DNA of 64,000 nucleotides from Nonomuraea angiospora. Its GTDB lineage: Bacteria > Actinomycetota > Actinomycetes > Streptosporangiales > Streptosporangiaceae. This document shows positions 23,154 through 31,864 of this stretch, piece by piece (the stretch's first letter is position 1; each line of letters starts with the position of its first letter). A program made the translations under genes and the position numbers. Below the pieces are notes generated by a model. That model was not told the DNA's origin. It made no database searches and saw nothing but the letters and a program-made list of their open reading frames with translations. The stretch covers positions 4,898,001 through 4,962,000 of the forward strand of contig NZ_JADBEK010000001.1 in assembly GCF_014873145.1 (NCBI RefSeq), written 5' to 3'.

Positions 23154-23175
23154 CCCGAAGTCTCGCTCTTTCGGG
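23154..23175. terminator. Hairpin after histidine kinase gene
   Basis: CCCGAA and TTCGGG pair around a 10-nt loop directly after the kinase stop and 18 bp before the LPMO start; flanking AAG/CTT can extend the stem with a bulge. It could terminate the two-component operon or act as an attenuator for the LPMO gene. Confidence 0.45.
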
Positions 23176-23193
23176 TGCTTCAAGGTGATCTAC

Positions 23194-24180
23194 ATGCAGA
23201 TCACCCGTAAGGCGCTCGTCGCCACCACCCTGGCCGCCCCCACGCTGCTCGTGCTCGCCGTCGCCCCCGGCACGGCCTCGGCGCACGGCACCATGAGCAA
23301 CCCGCCCAGCCGCACCATGGTCTGCTACAGCGAGGGCCCGGAGAACCCGAAGTCGGCCGCCTGCAAGCAGGCCGTGGCCATCGGCGGCACCCAGCCGCTC
23401 TACGACTGGAACGAGGTCAACATCGCCGACGCGGCGGGCCGGCACCGCCAGATCATCCCGGACGGGAAGCTGTGCAGCGCGGGGCGGGACAAGTACCGCG
23501 GGTTCGACCAGGCGCGGGCGGACTGGCCCGCGACGACCCTGGCGAGCGGCGCGTCCCACACGTTCAGGTATCGGGCGACCGCGCCGCACAAGGGGTCGTT
23601 CGAGCTCTACATCACCAAGGACGGCTACGACCCGGCCAGGCCGCTGAAGTGGTCGGATCTGGAGGCCAAGCCGTTCCAGACCGTGCAGAACCCGGTGGTG
23701 ACGGACGGCTTCTACACGATGAACGCCAAGCTGCCCGCCCGGCAGGGGCGGCACCTGATCTACGCGATCTGGCAGCGCGGCGACAGCCCCGAGGCGTTCT
23801 ACTCCTGCTCGGACGTGGTCTTCGGCCAGTCCAACCCGGTCCCGGCCCCCACGCCCACCGGCACGCCGACCGCCACCCCCAAGCCCACCCCCACGACCGC
23901 CCCCACTCAGCCCTCTGGGGACGCGCCGGCCGTCAACGCGGGCGTCGGCGTCGCCCCGGCCGGGGCCGAGGTCGGACAGCAGGTGAGGGTGACGGCGGTC
24001 TGCGGCGGGTCGAAGGTGCGTGACGTGACCTCGAACGCCTTCGCCACCGTCCGCACCCGCCCCGCCGCGCCCACGGCCACCTGGTCGTCGGCGCTCAAGG
24101 CGGTCAAGGCGGGCCGGTTCGGGGTGACGGTGCGCTGCGAGAACGGCGGCGTGGCGCGTACCGCTCTCACCGTCGGCTGA
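23194..24180 (+). CDS. Lytic polysaccharide monooxygenase (AA10)
   Basis: 328 residues. ATG chosen for its AAGGTGA ribosome site 5-6 bp upstream. The signal peptide ends ...APGTASA, so the mature chain starts at His31 (HGTMSNPPSRT), the first ligand of the copper histidine brace. The second ligand is His132 in RATAPHKGSFELY, and the axial Phe lies in FYSCSDVVFG. Cys pairs C44/C57 and others fit AA10. A Pro/Thr linker (about 205-230) leads to a C-terminal domain of about 95 residues with two Cys, not a CBM I recognise. It oxidises chitin or cellulose outside the cell. Confidence 0.92.
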   Translation: MQITRKALVATTLAAPTLLVLAVAPGTASAHGTMSNPPSRTMVCYSEGPENPKSAACKQAVAIGGTQPLYDWNEVNIADAAGRHRQIIPDGKLCSAGRDKYRGFDQARADWPATTLASGASHTFRYRATAPHKGSFELYITKDGYDPARPLKWSDLEAKPFQTVQNPVVTDGFYTMNAKLPARQGRHLIYAIWQRGDSPEAFYSCSDVVFGQSNPVPAPTPTGTPTATPKPTPTTAPTQPSGDAPAVNAGVGVAPAGAEVGQQVRVTAVCGGSKVRDVTSNAFATVRTRPAAPTATWSSALKAVKAGRFGVTVRCENGGVARTALTVG

Positions 24181-24318
24181 TCGGGAAAGCAACCCGACCG
24201 TTTTCCCGGAAACCTTCTCTCCTTCCCAGGAGTCGTACAGATGGGACGCGTCGGAACACGGGGGATTCCGCGCGTCAGGGGGCCCGATTTCACATCGAAA
24301 CGGGGAAGGGACTCGGCA

Positions 24319-25689
24319 ATGCCTGTCGACCTGAACAACGCACAACCTCTGGCCTGGGACTCGGCCACGCTCGACGCGGACACCAAGGCGATGCTCGACA
24401 ATCTCCAGCCGAACATCCTGCGCGCCCACGTGCGCGAGCACCTGTCCGTGCTGTTCGTCAGGTTCAACGACGCGGCGGAAGGAAGGGCGTTCCTCCGGCA
24501 CGTGGCGACCACCAAGATGAAATCGGCCCGCGAGCACCTGCGGGAGGTGCGCGACTTCAACGCGAAAGGCGGCCGCGGCACGCCGTACGTGGGCATCGGC
24601 ATCAGCAAGGCCGGCTACCGCGACCTCGGCCACTCGGTCGAGGACGTGCGCAAGTTCGGGGACCGGGTGTTCCGCGACGGCATGAAGCGCCGCGTCGCCG
24701 AGGTCGCCGACCCGCCCGTGGAGACGTGGGAGCGCACGTACCAGCGGGAGATCCACGCCGTCATCCTGATCGGCGACGCGGAGCCCGAGCCGGTCGCGGC
24801 GCTGCGCGAGGAGATCCTCGGCGAGCTGCCGGAGAGCGCCCGGCTGCTGGGCGAGGAGACCGGGCAGGGCATGCGCAACCCCGCCGGCGACGGCATCGAG
24901 CACTTCGGGTACGTGGACGGCCGCAGCCAGCCACTGTTCGTGAAGGACGAGGTGGACAAGGAGCCGAAGCAGCACTGGAACCCGGCGTTCCCGCTGAGCA
25001 ACGTGCTCGTGCCGGACCCCTTCGCGCCGAACCCCGTCCGCCACCACGGCAGTTACCTGGTGTTCAGGAAGCTGGAGCAGAACGTACGGGCGTTCAAGGA
25101 GATCGAGCAGGAGCTGGCCGACAACCTGGGCCTGGTCGGCGCCGACCGCGACCGGGCGGGCGCCATGCTCATCGGCCGGTTCAAGGACGGCACGCCCCTG
25201 ACCAGCAAGCCCAAGGCGGGCGGCGGGCCGGTGGGCAACGACTTCACCTTCGACGGCGACGACGGCAGCAAGTGCCCGTTCAGCGGGCACATCAGGAAGA
25301 CCAACCCGCGCTCGTTCGGGCGTGAGGTGCTCATGGCGCGGCGCGGCCAGACGTACGGGGAGCGGACCGACGAGCCGTGGGACGACTCGCCGCCGCAGAC
25401 CCGGCCGAGCGGCGAGGTCGGGCTGCTGTTCATGGCGTTCAACGGCAGCCTGCTGAACCAGTTCGAGTTCACGCAGCAGTCGTGGGCCGACAACCCCGAC
25501 TTCGAGAACCCGGCCACCGGGCACGACCCGGTGATCGGGCAGGGCGATCGGGACATCAAGGTCGCCTTCCCCAAGGTCTGGGGCAAGCCGGAGCTGTCGG
25601 CGCCGCAGGCCCAGGTGGCCCAGACGGTCACGATGAAGGGCGGCGAGTACTTCTTCGCGCCGTCGCTGGCATACCTGCGGAACCTGTAA
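24319..25689 (+). CDS. DyP-type heme peroxidase
   Basis: 456 residues. The start MPVDLNNAQ is preferred: an in-frame ATG at 24241 has a good AGGAG site, but the 26 codons between have third-position G/C of only about 60%, unlike the gene body. Family motifs: GYVDGRSQP (GxxDG, catalytic Asp), the proximal-His block CPFSGHIRKTNPR, and LLFMAFNGSLLNQFEF. The size and insertions fit the larger C/D-type DyPs. There is no Tat signal, so it is cytoplasmic or encapsulated; no encapsulin gene is adjacent. It follows the LPMO on the same strand; redox support of polymer breakdown is possible. Confidence 0.9.
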   Translation: MPVDLNNAQPLAWDSATLDADTKAMLDNLQPNILRAHVREHLSVLFVRFNDAAEGRAFLRHVATTKMKSAREHLREVRDFNAKGGRGTPYVGIGISKAGYRDLGHSVEDVRKFGDRVFRDGMKRRVAEVADPPVETWERTYQREIHAVILIGDAEPEPVAALREEILGELPESARLLGEETGQGMRNPAGDGIEHFGYVDGRSQPLFVKDEVDKEPKQHWNPAFPLSNVLVPDPFAPNPVRHHGSYLVFRKLEQNVRAFKEIEQELADNLGLVGADRDRAGAMLIGRFKDGTPLTSKPKAGGGPVGNDFTFDGDDGSKCPFSGHIRKTNPRSFGREVLMARRGQTYGERTDEPWDDSPPQTRPSGEVGLLFMAFNGSLLNQFEFTQQSWADNPDFENPATGHDPVIGQGDRDIKVAFPKVWGKPELSAPQAQVAQTVTMKGGEYFFAPSLAYLRNL

Positions 25690-25699
25690 CCGGGGAGGG

Positions 25700-25741
25700 C
25701 CGGGCGTTCTTCTTTCTCTACGGAGAAGGATGTACGCCCGG
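25700..25741. terminator. Hairpin downstream of DyP gene
   Basis: CCGGGCGT and ACGCCCGG are perfect outer arms; inner TTCTC and GAGAA pair around TACG, giving a long interrupted stem 10 bp after the DyP stop. Confidence 0.6.
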
Positions 25742-25793
25742 TTCACCCCGCCGGAGGAGGAGACCGCGGCCTCGAACCAGCACGATCGATAGC

Positions 25794-26477
25794 ATGACCA
25801 TCGGACTGCTGCTCGCCCTCGCCGCCCTGGCCCTCGTCGACAGCACCAGCTTCGGCACCCTCGGCATCCCCGTCTACCTGCTGCTGACCTCCAAACGGCC
25901 GGGCGGGCTGCTGATCTACCTGGCCACCGTCGCGGTCTTCTACTTCCTGGTGGGGGTCGCGCTCATGCTGGGGCTGTCCACGGTGATGGAGCGCTTCGGC
26001 GACGCGCTGCGCAGCGAGCCCGCGTACTGGGTGCAGCTCGTGCTGGGCGTGGGGCTGTTCGCGCTGAGCTTCAGGCTCGACCCCAAGCGGCGCGCGAAGC
26101 TGGGCAAGCCCGAGCGCCGCTTCGAGCCCCGGGTGGGCGGTCCGCGCGTGATGGTGCTGCTGGGGCTGACCGCCGGAGTGCTGGAGGTGGCGACGATGGT
26201 GCCCTACCTCGCCGCGATCGGCATCATGACCACGGCGGGGCTGACCATCGGGCAGTGGGTGCCGGTGCTGGGCGCGTACGTGCTCGTCATGATCCTGCCG
26301 CCGCTGGCCCTCATGGGGCTGCGCGCCGTGGCGGGAGCCTGGCTGGAGCCCAAGCTGGAGCGACTGCGGGCCTGGATGAGCAAGCACGCGGCGTCAGCCC
26401 TGAGCTGGGGCGTTGCCATCGTCGGATTCCTGCTTGCCCGGGATGCGGCGTTTTATCTGTTCTTCCAGAGACCGTAG
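25794..26477 (+). CDS. GAP/Sap-family integral membrane protein
   Basis: 227 residues, six predicted membrane segments. The N-terminal MTIGLLLALAALALVDSTSF and GTLGIPVYLL, and the later TAGVLEVATMVPYLAAIGIM are typical of GAP-family (Sap, sulfolipid-addressing) proteins, which move lipids or glycolipids across the membrane in mycobacteria. The longer upstream frame overlaps the DyP gene and is not used. It stands between DyP and NhaA on the same strand. Confidence 0.82.
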   Translation: MTIGLLLALAALALVDSTSFGTLGIPVYLLLTSKRPGGLLIYLATVAVFYFLVGVALMLGLSTVMERFGDALRSEPAYWVQLVLGVGLFALSFRLDPKRRAKLGKPERRFEPRVGGPRVMVLLGLTAGVLEVATMVPYLAAIGIMTTAGLTIGQWVPVLGAYVLVMILPPLALMGLRAVAGAWLEPKLERLRAWMSKHAASALSWGVAIVGFLLARDAAFYLFFQRP

Positions 26478-26517
26478 GATCGGATGCCTCCGCTGGATCT
26501 TCGGGGGGAGATCTGTG

Positions 26518-28314
26518 ATGTTGCGGGCGTTCCTGCGGACCGAGGCAGGCAGCACGACCGTGCTGCTGGTGGCCACGGTGCTCGCCCTGCTCTGGGCCAA
26601 CTCGCCATGGGGTGACACCTACGAGGCGTTCTGGCACACCCCCATGGGCATCTCCTTCGGGGACGCCGACTTCTCCCTTGACCTGCGGCACTGGGTCAAC
26701 GACGGGCTGATGAGCATCTTCTTCTTCCTCATCGGCCTCGAGGTCTCCTACGAGGTGCGGCTCGGGCAGCTCAGGGACCGGCGGCTCATCGCCGTGCCCG
26801 CCGTCGCGGCCTTCGGCGGGATGCTGGTGCCGGCCGGCGTCTACCTCCTGCTCAACTTCGGCGGGCCGGGCGCCGGCGGGTGGGGCGTGCCCATCGCCAC
26901 CGACACTGCGTTCGTGCTGGGCGTGCTCGCCATCGTGGGGGCCCGGTGCCCCGATCCGCTGCGGGCGTTCCTGCTGACGCTGGCCATCGTGGACGACGTG
27001 CTGGCGATCATGATCATCGCGATCTTCTACACGGCCAGCCTCTCCATCCCCGCGCTCCTCACCGCCGTCGTGCTCCTCGGGGCCATCGTGACCCTGCGGT
27101 GGCTGCGGATCTGGCGGGCGCCCGCCTACGTCGTGCTGGGGTTCGCGCTCTGGGTGGCCACCCTGGAGAGCGGGATCCACCCGACGCTGGTCGGCATCGC
27201 GCTGGGCCTGCTGGTCTTCGTCTACGCGCCCACGGACCAGAAGCTGCTGCTCGCCGGCGAGGCCGTGCAGGAGTTCACCAGCGAGCCGAGCGCCCGGGCC
27301 GCCAGGGAGGCCACGCGGCGGGTCCAGCGGGCCGTCTCCGTCAACGAGCGGCTGCAACTGCGCCTGCACCCGTGGAGCAGCTACGTGATCGTGCCGATCT
27401 TCGCCCTGGCCAACGCCGGGGTGCGGCTCGACGGCGAGACCCTGCGGGCCGCCCTGACCTCGCCCGTCTCCATCGGGGTGGCGCTGGGTCTGGTGCTCGG
27501 GAAGTTCGTCGGGATCTCCCTCGGCACGTGGCTCCCGCTCCGGTTCGGCTGGGGGATCCTGCCCGGCAACCTGGTGTGGGGGCAGCTGCTGGGCGGGGCG
27601 GCCGTGTCCGGGATCGGGTTCACGGTGGCGCTGTTCATCGTGGACCTGGCCTTCAGCGGGTCACCCGTCCAGGCCCAGGCGAAGATCGGCATCCTGGCGG
27701 GGTCGCTGCTGTCGGCCCTGCTGGGGTCGGTGATCTTCCGGTTGGCGTGGGATCGGGGCGGGGTGTGCGCGCCGCCCGAGGCCGAGCCTCCCGAGGAGCT
27801 GCCCGACCGGCTCACCGTGCCGGTCGGGCCGGCGGACCACGTGCGCGGCCCCGAGAACGCCAAGATCACGATCGTCGAGTACGGGGACTTCGAGTGCCCG
27901 TACTGCGGGCGGCTGCACCCGGTCCTGGAGGAGATCCGCCGGAAAAATCCTGATGTACGGATGGTTTTCCGGCATTACCCGATCCGTACGCTGCACCCCC
28001 GGGCCGCCTCGGCCGCGATCGTCTCCGAGGCCGCGGCCGACCGGGGCAGGTTCTGGGAGATGCACGACATCCTCTACGACAACCAGCGCTTCCTCACCGA
28101 CGCCGACCTCGAGCACTACGCCGCCGAGCTGGACGTCGACCCCTGGTCCGACGTGCCGGGCCACGCCGCGCGGATCGCCCTCCACGAGGAGTCCGGCCGC
28201 GACAGCGGCGTGCGCGGCACCCCCACGCTCTTCCTGAACGGCGTGCGCTACCAGGGCGGTCTGGACGAGGGGTCGATCAGCCGAGCATTGGACGATCTAC
28301 GCAAATCCCCGTAG
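26518..28314 (+). CDS. nhaA: NhaA Na+/H+ antiporter fused to a DsbA-like thioredoxin domain
   Basis: 598 residues, against about 390 for NhaA alone. Residues about 1-410 are NhaA: FFFLIGLEVSYEVRLGQL, ATDTAFVLGVLAIVG, and the ion-binding Asp pair in LTLAIVDDVLAIMIIAIFY. After an acidic/Pro linker (PPEAEPPEELPDRL) a thioredoxin-fold domain of about 170 residues follows, with the redox motif CPYC in YGDFECPYCGRLHP and the cis-Pro loop GVRGTPTLFLNG. The start ATG has GGGGGGAG upstream. The fusion occurs in other actinobacteria; the redox domain would be cytoplasmic if NhaA has 12 helices, so it may sense or be tied to cytosolic redox state. Confidence 0.93.
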   Translation: MLRAFLRTEAGSTTVLLVATVLALLWANSPWGDTYEAFWHTPMGISFGDADFSLDLRHWVNDGLMSIFFFLIGLEVSYEVRLGQLRDRRLIAVPAVAAFGGMLVPAGVYLLLNFGGPGAGGWGVPIATDTAFVLGVLAIVGARCPDPLRAFLLTLAIVDDVLAIMIIAIFYTASLSIPALLTAVVLLGAIVTLRWLRIWRAPAYVVLGFALWVATLESGIHPTLVGIALGLLVFVYAPTDQKLLLAGEAVQEFTSEPSARAAREATRRVQRAVSVNERLQLRLHPWSSYVIVPIFALANAGVRLDGETLRAALTSPVSIGVALGLVLGKFVGISLGTWLPLRFGWGILPGNLVWGQLLGGAAVSGIGFTVALFIVDLAFSGSPVQAQAKIGILAGSLLSALLGSVIFRLAWDRGGVCAPPEAEPPEELPDRLTVPVGPADHVRGPENAKITIVEYGDFECPYCGRLHPVLEEIRRKNPDVRMVFRHYPIRTLHPRAASAAIVSEAAADRGRFWEMHDILYDNQRFLTDADLEHYAAELDVDPWSDVPGHAARIALHEESGRDSGVRGTPTLFLNGVRYQGGLDEGSISRALDDLRKSP

Positions 28315-28353
28315 CGTCGTCGCGTCCGGCTTCTCCCCGATCGGAGCTTCCTG

Positions 28354-28842
28354 ATGCTTGCCGACATCAGCAACATCCTCACCTTCGCCGTGATGGGCAT
28401 CCTGTTCCTCTTCGGCGTCATCGTGACCGTGATGGCTCGACGCGAGCACGGCTCGGCAGCGATGATCGGCATGTCGGGCTGCATCCTGCTCCTGCTGGGG
28501 CTGGCGTTCGACGGCTTCCGCTCTTTCGTGCTGTATCCGCAGCTGGGCGCGTCGATCGGCGTCGAGGCCGTGACCGTCACCAACCTGGTCTCCCTGCTCT
28601 TCAACGCGGGCGGCACGGCCCTGCTGATCTGGGCCGTGGTGGCCCGGCGCAAGCCGCAGCCCGCCCAGCCGCAGCCCGCCCAGCCGCAGGGCCCCGTCCA
28701 GCCTCAGCAGGGCCCCGGCTGGCCTCAGCAGGGCCCCGGCTGGCCGCAGCAACCCCCGTATCCGCAGCAGCCGTACCCGCAACAGCCGCAGCCCGGCTGG
28801 CAGAACCCGCAGCAGCCGCCCTACGGTCACGGCCAGAGCTGA
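28354..28842 (+). CDS. Small membrane protein with Pro/Gln-rich tail
   Basis: 162 residues. Three membrane helices in residues 1-100 (first IVTVMARREH end, then SAAMIGMSGCILLLLGLAF, then LVSLLFNAGGTALLIWAVV). The tail from about 102 is repeats of P-Q-x, including two copies of QQGPGWP and four YPQQ/PQQP units, likely disordered and cytoplasmic. Such tails are common in actinobacterial membrane proteins. Not otherwise recognised. Confidence 0.75.
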   Translation: MLADISNILTFAVMGILFLFGVIVTVMARREHGSAAMIGMSGCILLLLGLAFDGFRSFVLYPQLGASIGVEAVTVTNLVSLLFNAGGTALLIWAVVARRKPQPAQPQPAQPQGPVQPQQGPGWPQQGPGWPQQPPYPQQPYPQQPQPGWQNPQQPPYGHGQS

Positions 28843-28925
28843 CCGACCCGCGGGACGAGTCCCCCGGGGAAGTGTGACAATGGGAGGGCACGCCCCCACT
28901 CTCCGCAGCGGCTCCTGAGGAGATC

Positions 28926-29333
28926 ATGACTCGAGAGCAACCTGACCCGCAGGGACAGGACCCCCACCAGACGATCAGACACCGCAAGCCCTCCCCGACA
29001 CAGCCCTTCCCGGCGCAGCCCGCCCCGCAGGGACCTCCCGGACAGGTCCCGCCGCCACGGCGCGGAAACCCGCCCCCGCAGGGCCCCCCGACCGTGCGCG
29101 TGCCGCCACCCCCGGCCCCGCCGACCGTGCGCGTGCCCAGGCCCGGGCGGCCCCAGGATCCGCCCTCCACGCAGCGGCTCCCCTACACGCCGGACATGCT
29201 GCCCGACGTGTCCCACTACGAGGCCAAGCCGCCTAGATCGGCCTGGTGGTGGGCGATCGTGGCCGGTTCGCTGGTGCTGCTGGTGGCGGCCGTCGCGGTG
29301 GCGGCGATCCTGTGGGCCCGCTCCAACGCCTAG
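28926..29333 (+). CDS. Pro-rich protein with C-terminal membrane anchor
   Basis: 135 residues. A long Pro/Gln/Arg-rich N-terminal region (about 1-105) with two copies of PPTVRVP is followed by one C-terminal helix WWWAIVAGSLVLLVAAVAVA, so it is tail-anchored with the disordered part in the cytoplasm. The segments HQTIRHR and STQRLPYTP contain Thr in a setting that could be phosphorylated, as in FHA partners; that is speculation. GAGGAGATC precedes the ATG. It converges on the next gene with a 4-bp overlap. Confidence 0.72.
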   Translation: MTREQPDPQGQDPHQTIRHRKPSPTQPFPAQPAPQGPPGQVPPPRRGNPPPQGPPTVRVPPPPAPPTVRVPRPGRPQDPPSTQRLPYTPDMLPDVSHYEAKPPRSAWWWAIVAGSLVLLVAAVAVAAILWARSNA

Positions 29334-29788
29334 CCCGCCCGCCGGGTGAAGTCCATCGTCCAGTTCGTCTCCCAGGTCAGCCCGCCGTCCGCCGAGAACG
29401 CCTGCTCCCAGCGGGCCGCGTCCGGGCCGAGCACCGTCCAGATGAACCGGCACCGCACCCGCCTGCCCTCACACGTCTCCTCCCCGTAGAACTCGCCCCG
29501 GTTCCCCTCGAACTCGCCCACCATGGGCGAGGTGTCGAGCATGCCCGTCGTGCTGCTGGCCCAGTAGATCGACCACTGCCGCGACGCGGGGTTGTACACG
29601 CGCACGGTCATCCCGCTGGACCCCTTGGACGGGAACGTGATCTCGTCGAAGCTGGCCGCCCCGTCGAAGTGCCGGCTGGCCACCGAACGGCCGGGGAACT
29701 CGTCCCATTCGTCGCTGCCGGCGAGCGGCTTCACGAGCCTGCGGTTGTCAACGTCCCAGTGTCCGGCGAGAAAGTCGAAATCGTTCAT
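29330..29788 (-). CDS. Conserved DUF1579-like protein
   Basis: 152 residues with the start MNDFDFLAGHWDVDNRRLVK. The opening F-x-F-L-A/G-x-W and the repeated beta strands (RQWSIYWASS, GEFYGEETCEG, DAARWEQAFSADGGLTWETN) are those of a lipocalin-like beta barrel seen in DUF1579 and related hypotheticals. No enzymatic motif is seen. Divergent from the WYL regulator with an inverted repeat between, so probably its regulated partner. Confidence 0.75.
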   Translation of the reverse strand: MNDFDFLAGHWDVDNRRLVKPLAGSDEWDEFPGRSVASRHFDGAASFDEITFPSKGSSGMTVRVYNPASRQWSIYWASSTTGMLDTSPMVGEFEGNRGEFYGEETCEGRRVRCRFIWTVLGPDAARWEQAFSADGGLTWETNWTMDFTRRAG

Positions 29789-29809
29789 GCGGGCGACGCT
29801 AGGCCGGGG

Positions 29810-29832
29810 TCACTGACAGGTAGTGTCAGTGA
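29810..29832. promoter_or_regulatory. Operator between DUF1579-like gene and WYL regulator
   Basis: 9-bp arms TCACTGACA and TGTCAGTGA, perfect, spacer GGTAG. It ends 2 bp before the GTG start assigned to the regulator. Confidence 0.7.
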
Positions 29833-29834
29833 AT

Positions 29835-30812
29835 GTGCGTGCTTCCCGCCTGGTCTCGATCCTGCTGCTCCTGCAGACGCGCGGCCGGATGACCGCGCAG
29901 GATCTGGCCGAGCGGCTGGAGGTCTCGGTACGCACCATCTACCGCGACGTCGAGTCCCTGCACGCCGCCGGCATCCCCCTGTACGGCGACGCGGGCCCGA
30001 AGGGCGGCTACCAGCTGCTCGACGGCTACCGCACCCGGCTCACCGGGCTGACGGCCGACGAGGCCGAGTCGCTGTTCCTGGCCGGCCTGCCGGGTCCGGC
30101 GGCGGAGCTGGGGCTGGGCGCGGTGGTCACGGCCGCGCAGCTCAAGCTCATGGCGGCGCTGCCGGTCGAGCTGCGCGACCGCGCCGGACGCATCCAGGAG
30201 CGCTTCCACCTCGACGCGCCCACCTGGTACCGCGACCAGGAGCCGGTGACCTACCTGCCCGCCGTGGCCGACGCCGTCTGGAACGAGCGCCGCATCCAGG
30301 TCAGATACCGCCGCTGGAAGGCGCCCCAGGAGGTGGAGCGGCGGCTGGACCCGTACGGGCTGGTCGTCAAGGCCGGGCGGTGGTATCTCGTCGCGCGGGC
30401 GGGCGAGGACGTGCGCACCTACCGCGTCTCGCAGATCCTCGACCTGCACCCGCTCCCCGAGAGCTTCACCAGGCCGGACGGCTTCGACTTAGCGGCCTAC
30501 TGGCAGGGATACCTGGCCGAGTTCGAGGCCCGGCTGCGGCGGGGCGAGGCGGTGCTCCGGCTGTCGCCGCGCGGCGTCGAACGCGTGCCCGACCTCATGA
30601 CCCCCGGCGTGGTGGCGGCGGCCAGGGAGAGCGCCCAACCGCCCGACGAGGAGGGCTGGACGCGGGTCACGGTGCCGATCGAGTCGATCGAGCACGCGCT
30701 GGCCGAGTTCCTGCGGCTGGGCACGGACGCCGAGGTGCTCGCCCCCGCCGAGCTGCGTGACCGCATGGCCGCCACCACCGCCGAGCTCGCCGCCCGCTAC
30801 CACCCCGCCTGA
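29835..30812 (+). CDS. WYL-domain transcriptional regulator
   Basis: 325 residues from a GTG giving VRASRLVSILLLLQ; the GTG at 29823 lies inside the palindrome. HTH residues 1-60 (LEVSVRTIYRDVESLHAAGI), then the WYL domain with DPYGLVVKAGRWYLVARAGE near residue 182, then the WCX part. It is close in layout to the WYL gene at the left edge. With no ribosome site between operator and start, translation may be leaderless. Target is likely the divergent DUF1579-like gene. The stop codon is part of a 23-bp duplicated unit. Confidence 0.88.
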   Translation: MRASRLVSILLLLQTRGRMTAQDLAERLEVSVRTIYRDVESLHAAGIPLYGDAGPKGGYQLLDGYRTRLTGLTADEAESLFLAGLPGPAAELGLGAVVTAAQLKLMAALPVELRDRAGRIQERFHLDAPTWYRDQEPVTYLPAVADAVWNERRIQVRYRRWKAPQEVERRLDPYGLVVKAGRWYLVARAGEDVRTYRVSQILDLHPLPESFTRPDGFDLAAYWQGYLAEFEARLRRGEAVLRLSPRGVERVPDLMTPGVVAAARESAQPPDEEGWTRVTVPIESIEHALAEFLRLGTDAEVLAPAELRDRMAATTAELAARYHPA

Positions 30813-30859
30813 GCCACCGCGATCGTCCCGCCTGAGCCGTCGCTACCGCCCCATCTGAG
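30804..30859. repeat. Duplicated gene end after WYL gene
   Basis: CCCGCCTGAGCC at 30804-30815 (contains the gene's TGA) recurs exactly at 30827-30838, period 23, and a diverged CCCCATCTGAG follows at 30849. Confidence 0.75.
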
Positions 30860-30868
30860 TCTAAGCGA

Positions 30869-31864
30869 CTATCTCCCCGTCCGGGCCGCCGACTCCACCT
30901 GCCAGCAGTGCGTCCAGTGGCCCTCCCCCAGCGCGGTACGCGCGGGCGCCTCCTCCGAGCACACCGGCAGCGCCACCGGGCAGCGCGGATGGAACCGGCA
31001 CCCGCCCGGCGGGTCGATCAGGCTCGGCGGCTCACCGTGCCGGGTGGCCTCCGGCGCCGCCACCCGGTCGGGATCCGGCGCCGACTCCAGCAGCAACCGC
31101 GTGTACGGGTGCCGCGCCGCCTGCGTGAGCTCCTCGCTCGGCCCGCTCTCGATCAGCCGTCCCGCGTACATGACCGTGATGTCCTCGGCGAAGTAGCGGG
31201 CGCCGGCGATGTCGTGCGTGATGTACAGCAGCGCCAGCCCGCTCTCCCTAGCCAGCCCCTCCAGCAGCCGCAGCACCCCGAGCCTGATCGACACGTCCAG
31301 CATCGACACGGGCTCGTCGGCGATCAGCGCGACGGGCCGCACCGCGAGCGCCCGCGCGATGGCCACCCGCTGCCGCTGCCCGCCGGACAGCTCGTGCGGC
31401 AGCTTGTCCATGAACTGCTCGACCGGCGTGAGGCTGACGCGTTCGAGCAGCTCGGCGACCTGCGCGCGTTCCTCCGCGTCCGAGCGCACGTGTCCGTGGA
31501 TGCGCAGCGGCCTGGCCAGGTGGTAGCGCACCCGGTGGAAGGGGTTCAGCGAGGCGAACGGGTCCTGGAAGATGAGCTGCACCTGCCGCCGGAAGTCCCT
31601 GAACGCCGCCCCTCGGTGGGCGCGCACCGGCTCGCCGCGCAGCAGCACCTCGCCCGACGTGGCCGGATAGACCTGCGCCAGCAGCCGCGCCACCGTGCTC
31701 TTGCCGCAGCCGCTCTCCCCCACCAGCGCCGACACCGTCCCGGCCCGCAGCGCGATCGACACGTCCTCGACGGCCCGCACCGGCGGCCGCCTGCCGAGGC
31801 GGCCCCGGGGGCCGCGGGCCGCGGTGAAGTGCTTGGTGAGGTTCCGTCCCTCCAGGACGATCAT
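30869..31864 (-). CDS. Peptide-type ABC importer ATP-binding protein (DppF/OppF-like)
   Basis: 331 residues from the ATG overlapping the previous stop (ATGA). Walker [10 protein letters not shown], signature [15 protein letters not shown], Walker [14 protein letters not shown], and H-loop YITHDI. The C-terminal oligopeptide extension has [15 protein letters not shown], the Cys-rich oligo_HPY block that in this family can hold an iron-sulfur cluster. Last gene of a seven-gene operon. The longer in-frame extension runs into the upstream gene and is rejected. Confidence 0.93.
   Translation of the reverse strand: MIVLEGRNLTKHFTAARGPRGRLGRRPPVRAVEDVSIALRAGTVSALVGESGCGKSTVARLLAQVYPATSGEVLLRGEPVRAHRGAAFRDFRRQVQLIFQDPFASLNPFHRVRYHLARPLRIHGHVRSDAEERAQVAELLERVSLTPVEQFMDKLPHELSGGQRQRVAIARALAVRPVALIADEPVSMLDVSIRLGVLRLLEGLARESGLALLYITHDIAGARYFAEDITVMYAGRLIESGPSEELTQAARHPYTRLLLESAPDPDRVAAPEATRHGEPPSLIDPPGGCRFHPRCPVALPVCSEEAPARTALGEGHWTHCWQVESAARTGR

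Noticed and set aside
24241..24318. Upstream ATG start for the DyP peroxidase despite a good AGGAG site
   Set aside because: Third-position G/C over these 26 codons is far below that of the gene body, so the stretch looks noncoding; kept only as an alternative start.
23149..25746. An 865-codon minus-strand frame over LPMO and DyP
   Set aside because: Low-complexity Arg/Val/Leu translation; the plus-strand genes have full family motifs and signal peptide.
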